NCBI GenBank assembly: GCA_015067895.1
Contig: SVLP01000043.1
Coordinates: 1 to 20,402, forward strand
Reading direction: 5' to 3'
Origin: Oscillospiraceae bacterium
GTDB lineage: Bacteria; Bacillota_A; Clostridia; Oscillospirales; Oscillospiraceae
DNA: 20,402 nucleotides
Positions 1 to 6,971 of this stretch are shown here, in pieces; positions within the stretch are counted from its first letter, which is position 1; every line of letters begins with the position of its first letter. The position numbers and the translations under genes were made by a program. The notes beneath the pieces were generated by a model. It did no database searches. It was not told where the DNA came from and worked only from the letters and a program-made list of their open reading frames with translations.

Positions 1-112
1 TATTGATTGTGGTGAGGGTCCACCTGTTCCCATCCCGAACACAGAAGTTAAGCTCACTTACGCCGACGATAGTTGCCTGGTGACGGGCCGTGAAAATAGG
101 TAATGCCAACAC
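1..112 (+). rRNA. rrf: 5S ribosomal RNA, 5' end cut by the window edge
   Basis: The stretch holds the conserved 5S core CCTGTTCCCATCCCGAACAC followed by AGAAGTTAAGCTC, the loop B/C region of bacterial 5S rRNA. The 3' segment ending near 112 (ATGCCAACAC) would pair with a 5' strand that mostly lies upstream of the window, so about five to ten bases are probably missing. It is presumably the last gene of a 16S-23S-5S operon, and a strong terminator follows at once. The exact 3' end is estimated from the pairing. Confidence 0.93.
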
Positions 113-117
113 AAATG

Positions 118-143
118 ACCGCACACGTATGTGTGCGGTTTTT
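118..143 (+). terminator. Intrinsic terminator of the rRNA operon
   Basis: A perfect 9-bp stem (118-126 with 131-139), a GTAT loop and a T-rich tail directly follow the 5S gene. Confidence 0.88.
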
Positions 144-154
144 CTCTCTTTTTA

Positions 155-184
155 TTGACTTTACTTATTTGGGATGATATCATC
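155..184 (+). promoter_or_regulatory. Promoter of the DUF4062 gene with a palindrome over the -10
   Basis: TTGACT (155-160), a 17-base spacer and TATCAT (178-183) match the sigma-A consensus 5 of 6 at each box. The perfect 12-bp palindrome GATGATATCATC (173-184) covers the -10 and could be an operator, though that is inference. The downstream gene is therefore independent of the rRNA operon. Confidence 0.7.
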
Positions 185-202
185 TTATTAGAGGTGATAA
201 TG

Positions 203-1249
203 ATGGCAACTAAGAAAGAGAAAAAGCCAATTTCTATTTTTGTTAGTTCAACTTACAAAGATTTAGCGTCTTGCAGAGCAGAGGTTGAAAAGCAACTTGT
301 ATCTCTTGAGCAAGCAGTAAAGGGTATGGAGTATTTTGGATCTAGTTCTGACACTCCTCTTGCTGTATGCAAAGCGAAGTTAAGAGAATGCAAGTTGATG
401 ATTCTTCTGCTTGGTGTGTCGTATGGAAGTGTTGAGGCAACTTCGGGTAAGTCTTATACGGAGTTAGAGTATGATTATGCGACTGAACTAAATATTCCTA
501 TTTTGGCGTATGAGGCAGACTTGTCCTCACCTAACTTAGGAATTCCTTATGATGCGATTGATTATGTTAACAAAAACCGCTTAGACGCATTTAAGGAGAA
601 AGTGGAAGGTGCGCATCTTATTTCTAGGTTTACATCCATCGATGACCTGGGTAAGCGTATTGCGCATGATGTCCCTGCCGAACTTGAAAAATTATCAGTT
701 ATTGATGAATTTACTACACGAAGCGGGGTGGACGCAAGTTCGGTTGATGATGCAGCACTCAGGGACGGTGCTGATAAGTTTGAAAGATTTTGGTTAAGAC
801 CGCAGAGACTTGCTGGTCGAATTGTGCCAGTACGGTTGCGCATAAACAAAAAGTTTAGCGGCTGGAAAGTAAAGGACGAGCTCATTAGGGCGGTTGGATG
901 TACAGTAGGTGATTGCATTACTACTGAGGTTTCTGTACAGTTGGGAAATAACATTATAGATGACAACGGTGATACAGATTTATTTGCAGATGGTGATGGC
1001 GCGGATTGGCTTTTGGATCAAGTTGCGAATTCCGGTGTTGTTGAGGGGTGCATTCTTGATTGTTTTGTACGATTGATTTATTGCAGAGCACCTGTTGGCG
1101 GAAATAATCGGATGGTCAACAAGGCTTCGTTGGTTTTCGTTAGTGGAATTCAATATGTAGGTGTTGACAATAATTATGTTCTTTCGGCTGATAGAGGCTC
1201 GGTTAAAAACACGGATATTTCTAGGTTTTTGGAATTTTTGCAGCAATAA
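203..1249 (+). CDS. DUF4062 (TIR-like) domain protein
   Basis: The 348-residue protein opens with the DUF4062 signature: PISIFVSSTYKDL at residues 9-21, a CKLMILLLG strand near 63-71, and SYTELEYDYA near 84-93. This is a Rossmann-like fold related to TIR/SEFIR domains and often found in predicted bacterial conflict systems. Residues about 175-348 form a second domain I do not recognise. There is no signal peptide or membrane segment, so it should be cytoplasmic. GAGGTG (191-196) lies 6 bases before ATG 203 and 3 bases before ATG 200; 203 is preferred. A longer frame from 131 is excluded because it begins inside the rRNA terminator. Base composition is visibly more AT-rich than the following block, suggesting transfer. 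The gene ends only a few bases before an IS200-type element. A role in defence is inference. Confidence 0.8.
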   Translation: MATKKEKKPISIFVSSTYKDLASCRAEVEKQLVSLEQAVKGMEYFGSSSDTPLAVCKAKLRECKLMILLLGVSYGSVEATSGKSYTELEYDYATELNIPILAYEADLSSPNLGIPYDAIDYVNKNRLDAFKEKVEGAHLISRFTSIDDLGKRIAHDVPAELEKLSVIDEFTTRSGVDASSVDDAALRDGADKFERFWLRPQRLAGRIVPVRLRINKKFSGWKVKDELIRAVGCTVGDCITTEVSVQLGNNIIDDNGDTDLFADGDGADWLLDQVANSGVVEGCILDCFVRLIYCRAPVGGNNRMVNKASLVFVSGIQYVGVDNNYVLSADRGSVKNTDISRFLEFLQQ

Positions 1250-1253
1250 TCAT

Positions 1254-1375
1254 AACCACCACTAAAGTGGTGGTTTGCACAGACCCTAGAAGGGTCATTA
1301 CAGGCTTAGCCCCTAAAGGGGCATCGAAAAGTTTGGCACCGCATTACAATTACAGGCCGCCGCTAAAGCGGCCTG
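1254..1375. repeat. Cluster of four small hairpins at the IS200 3' end
   Basis: Stems lie at 1254-1262/1267-1275 (9 bp), 1282-1287/1291-1296 (6 bp), 1309-1313/1318-1322 (5 bp) and 1353-1360/1368-1375 (8 bp). Three have the loop TAAA, or can refold to it, and one has AGA. T residues at 1376-1380 after the last stem could also end plus-strand transcription of the DUF4062 gene. IS200/IS605 transposases recognise imperfect hairpins at the ends; which of the four is used is not visible. Confidence 0.7.
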
Positions 1376-1378
1376 TTT

Positions 1379-1855
1379 TTATGCCTTCTTATTCTTGCTA
1401 CCCGTAAACGGATCCACGTATTCCTTGATCGTCATTTGATCCATCATCTCATCTTCCATGAGCTGGTTGCGGATATACTCCGAGATCGCCTGCTTGTTTT
1501 TGCCAACCGTGTCTACATAGTAGCCACGGCACCAAAAATGTCGGCTGCCGTATTTGTACTTGAGATTGGCGTGTCGATCGAAGATCATCAGCGAACTTTT
1601 CCCCTTGAGATATCCCATAAACTGTGCTACACTTAAATGCGGCGGGATACTCACGAGCATATGGATATGATCTGCACAGGCTTCTGCTTCGATGATCTCC
1701 ACCTTCTTCTCCTCACACAGCTTTCTCAGGATGTACCCAATATCCGCTTTTAACTGTCCATATATTACTTTTCTGCGGTATTTCGGTGCGAATACGATGT
1801 GATACTGACATCTCCAGCTGGAATGGGCACTGTGATTGATTGTATTTCTTTCCAT
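1379..1855 (-). CDS. tnpA: IS200/IS605-family Y1 transposase TnpA
   Basis: The 158-residue HUH single-strand DNA transposase carries the HUH motif as H63-I-H65 (ADHIHMLVSIPP) and the likely catalytic tyrosine Y127 in AISEYIRNQ. The RCQYHIVFAPKYRR stretch at residues 15-28 is typical of the family. Length is slightly above the usual 130-155. ATG at 1855 is preceded by GGAGG (1864-1868) with 8 bases spacing, so the 17 extra upstream codons in frame are not used. Family enzymes excise and insert single-stranded circles, usually at the replication fork lagging strand. The reading frame is intact with all key residues, so it may be active. Confidence 0.92.
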   Translation of the reverse strand: MERNTINHSAHSSWRCQYHIVFAPKYRRKVIYGQLKADIGYILRKLCEEKKVEIIEAEACADHIHMLVSIPPHLSVAQFMGYLKGKSSLMIFDRHANLKYKYGSRHFWCRGYYVDTVGKNKQAISEYIRNQLMEDEMMDQMTIKEYVDPFTGSKNKKA

Positions 1856-1951
1856 GTTTATAACCTCCGTTGATTCTTGGTAATGCGGTCGCCAAACCTT
1901 TACCATCTTATCATCGGAGGTTATTTTTTCATATACTAAAGTATTTTATTG

Positions 1952-1970
1952 CCCCCGGTAGAACCGGGGG
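1952..1970. repeat. IS200 5'-end hairpin
   Basis: A perfect 8-bp stem (1952-1959 with 1963-1970) has an AGA loop and lies 97 bases upstream of the tnpA start. It is the likely left-end transposase recognition hairpin. It may also shield tnpA from outside transcription, but that is inference. A smaller TAAA-loop palindrome sits at 1932-1943. Confidence 0.6.
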
Positions 1971-2001
1971 TTGTTTGTCGCTAAAGCCGCCAAAATAAGC
2001 G

Positions 2002-2025
2002 AACGCCGCCCGTCTGGGCGGCGTT
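2002..2025 (-). terminator. Probable terminator of the GH25 gene
   Basis: A perfect 10-bp GC-rich stem (2002-2011 with 2016-2025) lies just past the minus-strand stop codon. On the minus strand it is followed by CGCTTATTTT, a modest T-rich tail. Confidence 0.6.
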
Positions 2026-2031
2026 GCTGTT

Positions 2032-2865
2032 TCAATCATGTAAGAACATCAGATCGATGTCCACATCCCCTTTAATGCCGGGGACGGTGCCCTCCTCGGT
2101 GTATTGCCAGAAATCGACCTGGTGGGGGTAGTCCAGCTGATCCTTGTACTGGGCCAGCCACCAGGGGTAGCTTTGCAGCTCGCTCAGCTCCAGCAGGTCG
2201 CGGCTGACGTGATTGTTGAAGTAGACCATGCCCCGATAGCCCGCCCCTTCCACGGTGTCGCAGAAGGTCTTGACGCATTGGGTCAGGGTCTCCCTATCCA
2301 TATTTGCCGTCCGGGCGCTGCCGCCCACCCATTCCCAGTCGTAGACCACCGGCAGATCGAGGGTTTCGCCCGCCAGGAAGTCCAGGCACCACCGGGCCTC
2401 CTCGGCGGCCTCCTCCGGGGAGACGGCCTGGGCGTAGAAGTAGACGCCTACATCCAGTCCCGCGGCCTTTGCGCCCGCCAGATTTTGCCGGGCCAGGTCG
2501 TCGGGGTAGATGTCGCCGGTGGAGTTGCCCCGGTAGCCGATGCGGATGAAGGCGAAGTCGAAGCCCGCGCCGCGCACCTGCTCCCAGTCGATGTCCTCCT
2601 GATATTCGCTGACATCGATGCCCCGTCTGGTGGGGACGGTGGTGCAGGTCAGGTAGCCGTCCTCCATCCGGAATTCCAGGGCGGGCCGGGGATCCGGTGA
2701 CAGGAAGTCCGGCCATTGGAACCGGTCGAAGAATCCCACCGTCCGGGCGATGCCGTAGGCCGCCAGCAAAACGGCCGCCAGGGCGATCAGGCCGCAGCAG
2801 CCTGCCGTCCGTCGTTCTCGTTGTCTTCGCCGTGCTTCCCGGCGCGCGCGTCTGGTTTCGTCCAT
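2032..2865 (-). CDS. Membrane-anchored GH25 family lysozyme
   Basis: The 277-residue protein has an Arg-rich cytoplasmic start (residues 1-20), one hydrophobic segment (about 21-41) with no obvious cleavage site, and a GH25 muramidase domain from about residue 80 to the end. Visible hallmarks are RGIDVSEYQ (D84), FAFIRIGYRG, VGVYFYAQA, the catalytic D-x-E pair in VVYDWEW (D176, E178) and DFWQYTEEG. GH25 enzymes hydrolyse the MurNAc-GlcNAc bond of peptidoglycan, so the domain should act on the outer face of the membrane in cell-wall turnover. ATG 2865 is chosen because GGAGG lies 7 bases upstream; an in-frame ATG 13 codons earlier falls over the promoter. The gene diverges from the CapA-like gene. 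High GC matches the housekeeping block. Confidence 0.9.
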   Translation of the reverse strand: MDETRRARREARRRQRERRTAGCCGLIALAAVLLAAYGIARTVGFFDRFQWPDFLSPDPRPALEFRMEDGYLTCTTVPTRRGIDVSEYQEDIDWEQVRGAGFDFAFIRIGYRGNSTGDIYPDDLARQNLAGAKAAGLDVGVYFYAQAVSPEEAAEEARWCLDFLAGETLDLPVVYDWEWVGGSARTANMDRETLTQCVKTFCDTVEGAGYRGMVYFNNHVSRDLLELSELQSYPWWLAQYKDQLDYPHQVDFWQYTEEGTVPGIKGDVDIDLMFLHD

Positions 2866-2894
2866 AGGGGATCCTCCGTGGGGTAATATAGGAT

Positions 2895-2923
2895 AGTATA
2901 GCATAAAATGTCGGATCCGCCAA
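2895..2923 (-). promoter_or_regulatory. Promoter of the GH25 lysozyme gene
   Basis: On the minus strand TTGGCG (2918-2923), 17 bases, then TATACT (2895-2900). It stands back to back with the promoter of the CapA-like gene. Confidence 0.6.
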
Positions 2924-2943
2924 CGGGGATATTTAATTTGCCC

Positions 2944-2972
2944 TTGTACAGCGGGCGGGTTTCGTGTATAAT
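2944..2972 (+). promoter_or_regulatory. Promoter of the CapA-like gene
   Basis: TTGTAC (2944-2949), a 17-base spacer and a perfect TATAAT (2967-2972) lie 66 bases before the start codon. Confidence 0.75.
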
Positions 2973-3038
2973 GGAAATGTTAACATAAATCATCGGGGCC
3001 CATTGTGACCCTTTTCGACTTTCCCCGGAGGAACGACT

Positions 3039-4343
3039 ATGGCAGATTATCAAAACGAAGCCCAGCGGCGGCGCAAGGCGCGGCTGGCGAAGAAGGCAAA
3101 GCAGCGCAGGCAGCTGCGGATGCGGCTGCTGATGGCGGCGGCGATCCTGGCGGTGGCCGGTGGCATCCTGGTCTTTGCGGGACGGGAGCCCGCTGACCCT
3201 GCCGAGACCACGCAGCCCCCCATCCAGACCACCGCGCCCGCGGAAACGGAGCCCATGCAGACCGAGGAGCCCAAGCCCCAGACCGGCACCACGGTGATCC
3301 ACGTCAGCGTGGCCGGTGACCTGAACGTGACGGACTATATGCTGGAGAACGCGGCCCATGAGAATGGCTACGATTTCTCCGAGACCTTCCTGGATGTGGC
3401 CCCCATCCTCAGCGGCGCAGATCTGACCCTGCTGAATTTCGAGGGCAACCTCAGCGGCGGCAGCTATGGCTACAAAACCGGCGCGGCCCCCCTGGAGCTG
3501 CCCAAGGCTCTGAAATCCATCGGCGTGGACGCGGTGCAGACCGCCAACTCCGCCGCCATCCGCCAGGGCGTCAAGGGTTTGGTGGCCAGCCTGGAGGCCT
3601 TTGAGCACGTGGGCCTGACCACCCTGGGCACCTATGCCGATTCTGCCGATTTCCGTAAATCCGGCGGATATGAGATCGTGGATGTGAATGGTATCCGCAT
3701 CGCCCTGATCGCCTTCACCAAGGGCATGGACAACCTGGGTCTGCCCGCAGGCAGCGAGGACTGCGTGAACCTGCTGTATGAGGATTACTCCACCGACTAC
3801 AAAAAGGTGGACACCGACCGGATCGCCAGAGTTCTGCGCAACGTGGCCGAGGAGCAGCCGGACATCACCATTGCCATGCTCCACTGGGGCAGCGAATACA
3901 ACGACGAGATCAGCGACACCCAGACCAAGATCAAGAAGCAGCTCATCGAGGGCGGCGTGGACATCATCGTGGGCAGCCATCCCCATCTGGTGCAGAAGAT
4001 CGAGCACGATCCCATCGCCAAGACCCTGGTGGCCTACTCCCTGGGCGATTTCTTCGGCGACGCGGTGATGGCGGGCAGCAATTACTCCATTTTGCTGGAT
4101 CTGGAGATCACCCGGGTCAATTCCACCGGCGAGACCTACCTCTCCGGCTACGGGTACACCCCCATCTACACCCTGAAGCCCGAGGAGAGTCTCTCCGGCG
4201 GCCACCGGGTGGTGCGCATCAAGGAGGCCATGGAGCGCTACGAGGCCAATTTCGTGGGCCGCATCACCGACGAGGCCTACGGCGATATGGAGTACGCCCT
4301 GGAGCGCATCGAGAAGCGGGTCAATCCCGAGGAAGACAAATGA
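3039..4343 (+). CDS. CapA-family (poly-gamma-glutamate synthesis type) metallophosphatase-fold protein
   Basis: The 434-residue protein has a basic cytoplasmic tail, one membrane segment (about 29-47), a Thr/Pro/Glu-rich spacer (50-83) and a CapA-type calcineurin-like domain. Family motifs are VAGDLN (D94), LNFEGNLS (N133, E135), LHWGSEY (H282, E286) and GSHPH (H314, H316). Oddly, the usual ANNH metal-site motif reads ANSAA (169-173), losing the second Asn and the His, so activity may be altered. GGAGG stands just before the ATG. CapA-like proteins occur in polyglutamate capsule loci, but many Clostridia carry lone copies of unknown role; no capB or capC is present here. The domain would lie outside the membrane. 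It diverges from the GH25 gene, which suggests an envelope role. Confidence 0.85.
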   Translation: MADYQNEAQRRRKARLAKKAKQRRQLRMRLLMAAAILAVAGGILVFAGREPADPAETTQPPIQTTAPAETEPMQTEEPKPQTGTTVIHVSVAGDLNVTDYMLENAAHENGYDFSETFLDVAPILSGADLTLLNFEGNLSGGSYGYKTGAAPLELPKALKSIGVDAVQTANSAAIRQGVKGLVASLEAFEHVGLTTLGTYADSADFRKSGGYEIVDVNGIRIALIAFTKGMDNLGLPAGSEDCVNLLYEDYSTDYKKVDTDRIARVLRNVAEEQPDITIAMLHWGSEYNDEISDTQTKIKKQLIEGGVDIIVGSHPHLVQKIEHDPIAKTLVAYSLGDFFGDAVMAGSNYSILLDLEITRVNSTGETYLSGYGYTPIYTLKPEESLSGGHRVVRIKEAMERYEANFVGRITDEAYGDMEYALERIEKRVNPEEDK

Positions 4344-4347
4344 AAAT

Positions 4348-4386
4348 CAGCCCGAAACCGTGATGAATGGTTTCGGGCTGTTTTTT
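4348..4386 (+). terminator. Intrinsic terminator after the CapA-like gene
   Basis: A perfect 12-bp stem (4348-4359 with 4369-4380), a 9-base loop and six T residues begin five bases after the stop codon. Confidence 0.93.
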
Positions 4387-4451
4387 ATGGGATCGATCAT
4401 GAATGTAGGGCGGGCGGCAGGGGATGCAGGAGGAACTTCCAGAAAATGCAA

Positions 4452-4478
4452 AATCCGCAGCCGACCGAGCTGCGGATT
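4452..4478 (-). terminator. Probable terminator of the cysteine hydrolase gene
   Basis: A perfect 10-bp stem (4452-4461 with 4469-4478) is followed on the minus strand by TTGCATTTTC. It lies about 140 bases past the minus-strand stop codon. The plus strand has no T run after it. The rest of 4387-4615 shows no gene, only an A/G-rich stretch and a direct repeat of TAGTACC. Confidence 0.5.
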
Positions 4479-4615
4479 ATTGCAAAAAGGAGAGGAAAAA
4501 ATGAAAAAGAAGTGATTTAGTACCTTTATAGTACCGGGAAATTATGAAGAAAAAAAGGGGTTAGATGTGAAAAAAGTATTAAGTTGCAAATATCCACTTT
4601 TTTCTTCCACTTCTT

Positions 4616-5149
4616 TTACCGGCCCGTGACCTTGACCTGGAAGCCCTCCAGCACATCGAGCACCTTTTCGTGCATGGAAGGATCCATGGAGGCGGTGAGC
4701 TTCGCGTCCACGATGATCCGGGCCTCGGGATACCTGGCCTGGAGGACGCAGGCGTTGGAGACGACGCAGATGTTGCTGACCAGACCCACCAGCTCGATCT
4801 CGTCGGCGTGGGCGGGAAGGACGGCTGCGGTGGCAGGGTCGGTGACGTCCATGCCGAAGACCAGCTTGTCGATGGCGGGAGCACCCACCTCGGCGACAGC
4901 GACAGCGGTCTCGCCGTAGAGCTCCCAGCCCTTCGTTCCCTTGATGCAGTGGGTCACGGGGAGCAGCCTGCCTTCCCGGGTGTCCAGATAGTTTTCAAAG
5001 TGGGTGTCCCGGGTGAAGAGGACATGGCCGGGGCCGTAGGCCCGCACCTTGGCGGCGATGCCCGCGTCCAGCTTTTCCGCGCCGGGGAAGCCCAGGGCAC
5101 CGTCCACAAAGTCGTTCTGATAGTCGATGACGAAGAGATAACGTTCCAT
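4616..5149 (-). CDS. Isochorismatase-family cysteine hydrolase, probably nicotinamidase-like
   Basis: The 177-residue cytoplasmic hydrolase has the family triad: D9 (VIDYQNDF), K95 (AIDKLVFG) and C128 in GLVSNICVVSNA. A metal-site pattern like that of PncA nicotinamidases is partly present: D48-T-H50 and H67 in LPVTHCIKGTKGWEL; the third PncA histidine is not obvious. Nicotinamidase converts nicotinamide to nicotinate for NAD salvage, and that is the best guess. Other isochorismatase-fold amidases remain possible. The start is fixed by AGGAGG a few bases upstream. The gene is monocistronic and diverges from murI across a compact double promoter. The likely NAD link is interesting beside the SIR2 gene 2 kb away, but nothing shows that they are coregulated. 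Confidence 0.85.
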   Translation of the reverse strand: MERYLFVIDYQNDFVDGALGFPGAEKLDAGIAAKVRAYGPGHVLFTRDTHFENYLDTREGRLLPVTHCIKGTKGWELYGETAVAVAEVGAPAIDKLVFGMDVTDPATAAVLPAHADEIELVGLVSNICVVSNACVLQARYPEARIIVDAKLTASMDPSMHEKVLDVLEGFQVKVTGR

Positions 5150-5179
5150 ATCGGTTCCTCCTATTTATATAGTATATCC

Positions 5180-5208
5180 AACATATCAAATTCCGGGAAA
5201 AAAGTCAA
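5180..5208 (-). promoter_or_regulatory. Promoter of the cysteine hydrolase gene
   Basis: On the minus strand TTGACT (5203-5208), 17 bases, TATGTT (5180-5185). The -35 boxes of this and the murI promoter are only 6 bases apart, so the two may compete. Confidence 0.55.
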
Positions 5209-5214
5209 TCGCCG

Positions 5215-5243
5215 TTGCAACCTGCGTTGGGATTTGCTATAAT
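5215..5243 (+). promoter_or_regulatory. Promoter of murI
   Basis: TTGCAA (5215-5220), 17 bases, perfect TATAAT (5238-5243). Transcription would start near 5250, so the mRNA leader contains the whole ATTACAA inverted repeat. Confidence 0.75.
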
Positions 5244-5253
5244 AGCATCGTGA

Positions 5254-5335
5254 AATTACAAATTACAAGTTACAAATTACAAATTGGGGCTGCCCGGATC
5301 AGTAATTTGTCATTTGTAATTTGTAATTCGTAATT
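5254..5335 (+). repeat. ATTACAA-type heptad/octad repeats forming a 32-bp inverted repeat in the murI leader
   Basis: The left arm 5254-5285 is built of ATTACAA/GTTACAA units; the right arm 5304-5335 is its complement with three mismatches in 32, one of which is G-U in RNA. The loop (5286-5303) is GC-rich. It would form a very long AT-rich hairpin in the leader, ending 22 bases before the murI ATG. Function is unknown. It may be a small palindromic repeat element or a stabilising or regulatory leader. Confidence 0.85.
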
Positions 5336-5357
5336 CTTCCAACTCCCGGAGGTTTTT

Positions 5358-6128
5358 ATGAACAGAGAATCCTATATCGCGGTGTTCGACTCCGGTGTGG
5401 GCGGCGTCAGCGTGCTGCGGGAGCTGCGGGCTCTGTGCCCGCAGGAGCGGTACTATTATTTTGGTGACAGTGCCAATGCCCCCTACGGTCTGAAGACCAC
5501 CGAGCAGGTGCGGGAGCTGACCCTGGCGGCGGGCCGGAAGCTGCTCGTCGATCTGGACTGCAAGGCCCTGGTGGTGGCCTGCAACACCGCCACTGCCGCC
5601 GCCATCACCGATCTGCGGGAGCAGTATCCCGACCGGATCATCGTGGGCATCGAGCCAGCCCTGAAGCTGGCCTGCGACCGCAACCCCGGCGGCACCATCG
5701 GCATCATGGCCACGGACGTGACCCTGCGGGAGAAAAAGCTGGCTGCCCTGATGGAGCGGGTCAAGCGGGACTGCACCGTCCTGCGGGTGGGCGCTCCCGG
5801 TGCGGTGCAGCTGGTGGAGGCGGGCAGAGCCGACACCGAGGAGGCCGTGGAGCTGATGAAGGAGATCCTGGGCCCCTATGTGGGCAGACTCAATGCCCTG
5901 GTGCTGGGCTGCACCCATTATCCCTTCCTGCGCGGTGCCATGCGCAGGGTTCTGGGCGATGCGGTCGAGCTGCTGGACGGCGGCGAGGGCACGGCCCGGG
6001 AGACGAAGCGGCGGCTGGCCGAGGCGGGGCTGCTGCAGGAGGAGGGCGACGGGGAGCTGATCGTGGAAAACAGCTCGCCGGATCCAGGCAAAATCGCCCT
6101 GATACAGGAGCTTTTGGGAGTTAAATAA
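5358..6128 (+). CDS. murI: Glutamate racemase
   Basis: The enzyme interconverts L- and D-glutamate to supply D-Glu for peptidoglycan stem peptides in the cytoplasm. The 256-residue protein has family-typical length and all signatures: VFDSGVGG (D11, S12), YFGDSANAPYG, the first catalytic cysteine C75 in VVACNTATA and the second C185 in VLGCTHYPFLR. CCGGAGG lies 7 bases before the ATG. It is monocistronic, with its own promoter and terminator. The aspartate racemase family is related, but the CNTA/GCTHYP pair and PYG motif fit MurI. The unusual part is the long hairpin in its leader. Confidence 0.96.
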   Translation: MNRESYIAVFDSGVGGVSVLRELRALCPQERYYYFGDSANAPYGLKTTEQVRELTLAAGRKLLVDLDCKALVVACNTATAAAITDLREQYPDRIIVGIEPALKLACDRNPGGTIGIMATDVTLREKKLAALMERVKRDCTVLRVGAPGAVQLVEAGRADTEEAVELMKEILGPYVGRLNALVLGCTHYPFLRGAMRRVLGDAVELLDGGEGTARETKRRLAEAGLLQEEGDGELIVENSSPDPGKIALIQELLGVK

Positions 6129-6146
6129 TTGGAAAAGATAAAATAG

Positions 6147-6179
6147 ACAGGAGCGGCTTTGGCCGCTCCTGTTTCTTTG
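6147..6179 (+). terminator. Intrinsic terminator after murI
   Basis: An 11-bp stem (6147-6157 with 6162-6172) with a TTTG loop is followed by a T-rich tail, 18 bases past the stop. Confidence 0.9.
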
Positions 6180-6203
6180 GCGAAAATCACCACGTAATTT
6201 CTG

Positions 6204-6232
6204 TAGACAAAAGTCCGTGACTGGTGTATACT
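6204..6232 (+). promoter_or_regulatory. Promoter of the NTPase gene
   Basis: TAGACA (6204-6209), 17 bases, TATACT (6227-6232), ending 37 bases before the start codon. Confidence 0.65.
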
Positions 6233-6269
6233 TGTACGTACTGTCGAGATTCTGGAGGTTGCGCGGAAC

Positions 6270-6839
6270 ATGAAACCAAGACTTTTTTTAACAGGCCCCT
6301 CGGGGTGCGGTAAAAGCAGCATGATCCGCCGGGAGCTGGGTGAGCTGGCATGCAGAGCCGGCGGCTTCACAACCATTCGGGATCGGGATGAAAATGGTAC
6401 CATCCAGGGCTTCGAGATCATGTCCGCCGACGGCTATGGTCTTCGGGATCGGTTCCTGGATCTGACCGGCGAGAAGCCCAGGATGAGTCTGGAGGTCTTC
6501 TCCGGGGCCGGTGTGGACTATCTGCGCCGGGCGGGGGAGCGGAGCTTCGCCGTGCTGGACGAGATCGGCGGCGTGGAGCTGCTGGATGAGACCTTCGTGG
6601 ACGAGCTGGCGCGGTACTTACAGGGCAGCCAGCCCTGCATCGGCGTCATGAAGGGCCCCGGCCCTGCCGGTAAGCTGGTGGAGATGATGGGGTTGACGGT
6701 GCGCTACGAGCTGGCCCGCCGGGCCCTGCATGAGCACCTGCGCAACGACCCCAACACCTGCCTCATGGAGACCACCGGCGAGGATGACCCCGCCGCCCTG
6801 GATGCGGTACGCCAATGGGTGGCTCAGTACGCGAAATAA
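6270..6839 (+). CDS. THEP1-like nucleoside-triphosphatase (NTPase_1 family)
   Basis: The 189-residue P-loop protein has Walker A GPSGCGKSS (residues 9-17) and the family Walker B FAVLDEIGGVEL (D97, E98). The LACRAGGFTT segment (27-35) also fits THEP1. These enzymes hydrolyse nucleoside triphosphates with broad specificity; the physiological role is unsettled. Length is typical. GGAGG is 11 bases before the ATG, a slightly long spacing. It is monocistronic, GC-rich like murI, and flanked by strong terminators. In many Clostridia such genes sit near cofactor-related genes, but no such context is visible here. Confidence 0.85.
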   Translation: MKPRLFLTGPSGCGKSSMIRRELGELACRAGGFTTIRDRDENGTIQGFEIMSADGYGLRDRFLDLTGEKPRMSLEVFSGAGVDYLRRAGERSFAVLDEIGGVELLDETFVDELARYLQGSQPCIGVMKGPGPAGKLVEMMGLTVRYELARRALHEHLRNDPNTCLMETTGEDDPAALDAVRQWVAQYAK

Positions 6840-6898
6840 GGCAAAAGGGCTGTAAAGAAACGCAAAGCCACACAAGTAATATTCGCCCCAGAAAACAC

Positions 6899-6932
6899 GG
6901 AGCATGTCCGCAAAACGGACATGCTCCTTTTT
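6899..6932 (+). terminator. Intrinsic terminator after the NTPase gene
   Basis: A perfect 12-bp stem (6899-6910 with 6916-6927), loop CAAAA and five T residues, 60 bases past the stop codon. Confidence 0.92.
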
Positions 6933-6971
6933 GCTGTGGTTTGGGTGAAAAGGAGCAGGCTTCGACAACCG

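Larger units (their letters stand above)
1252..1975 (-). mobile_element. IS200-type insertion sequence (tnpA only)
   Basis: About 720 bp contain a single Y1 transposase gene on the minus strand with subterminal hairpins at both sides: four beyond its 3' end (1254-1375) and a perfect one upstream of its start (1952-1970). The IS200 group of the IS200/IS605 family has this structure: no inverted repeats, hairpin ends and one small transposase. No tnpB is present. The exact ends cannot be fixed because these elements make no target duplication. It sits immediately behind the DUF4062 stop codon. Confidence 0.75.

Noticed and set aside
131..202. A 5' extension of the DUF4062 gene by 24 codons
   Set aside because: It would start inside the rRNA terminator stem and run through the promoter; the ribosome site serves the ATG at 200/203.
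2787..4205. A 472-codon minus-strand frame over the CapA-like gene
   Set aside because: It overlaps two well-supported genes and their promoters, and the product is low-complexity Gly/Val/His-rich.
4501..4515. A tiny frame (Met-Lys-Lys-Lys-stop) behind a good AGGAGAGG site
   Set aside because: Four codons are too short to support as a gene; the A-rich stretch may give the match by chance.
5254..5335. Possible CRISPR array from the ATTACAA repeats
   Set aside because: The units are 7-8 bases without spacers and form one inverted repeat; no cas genes are near.
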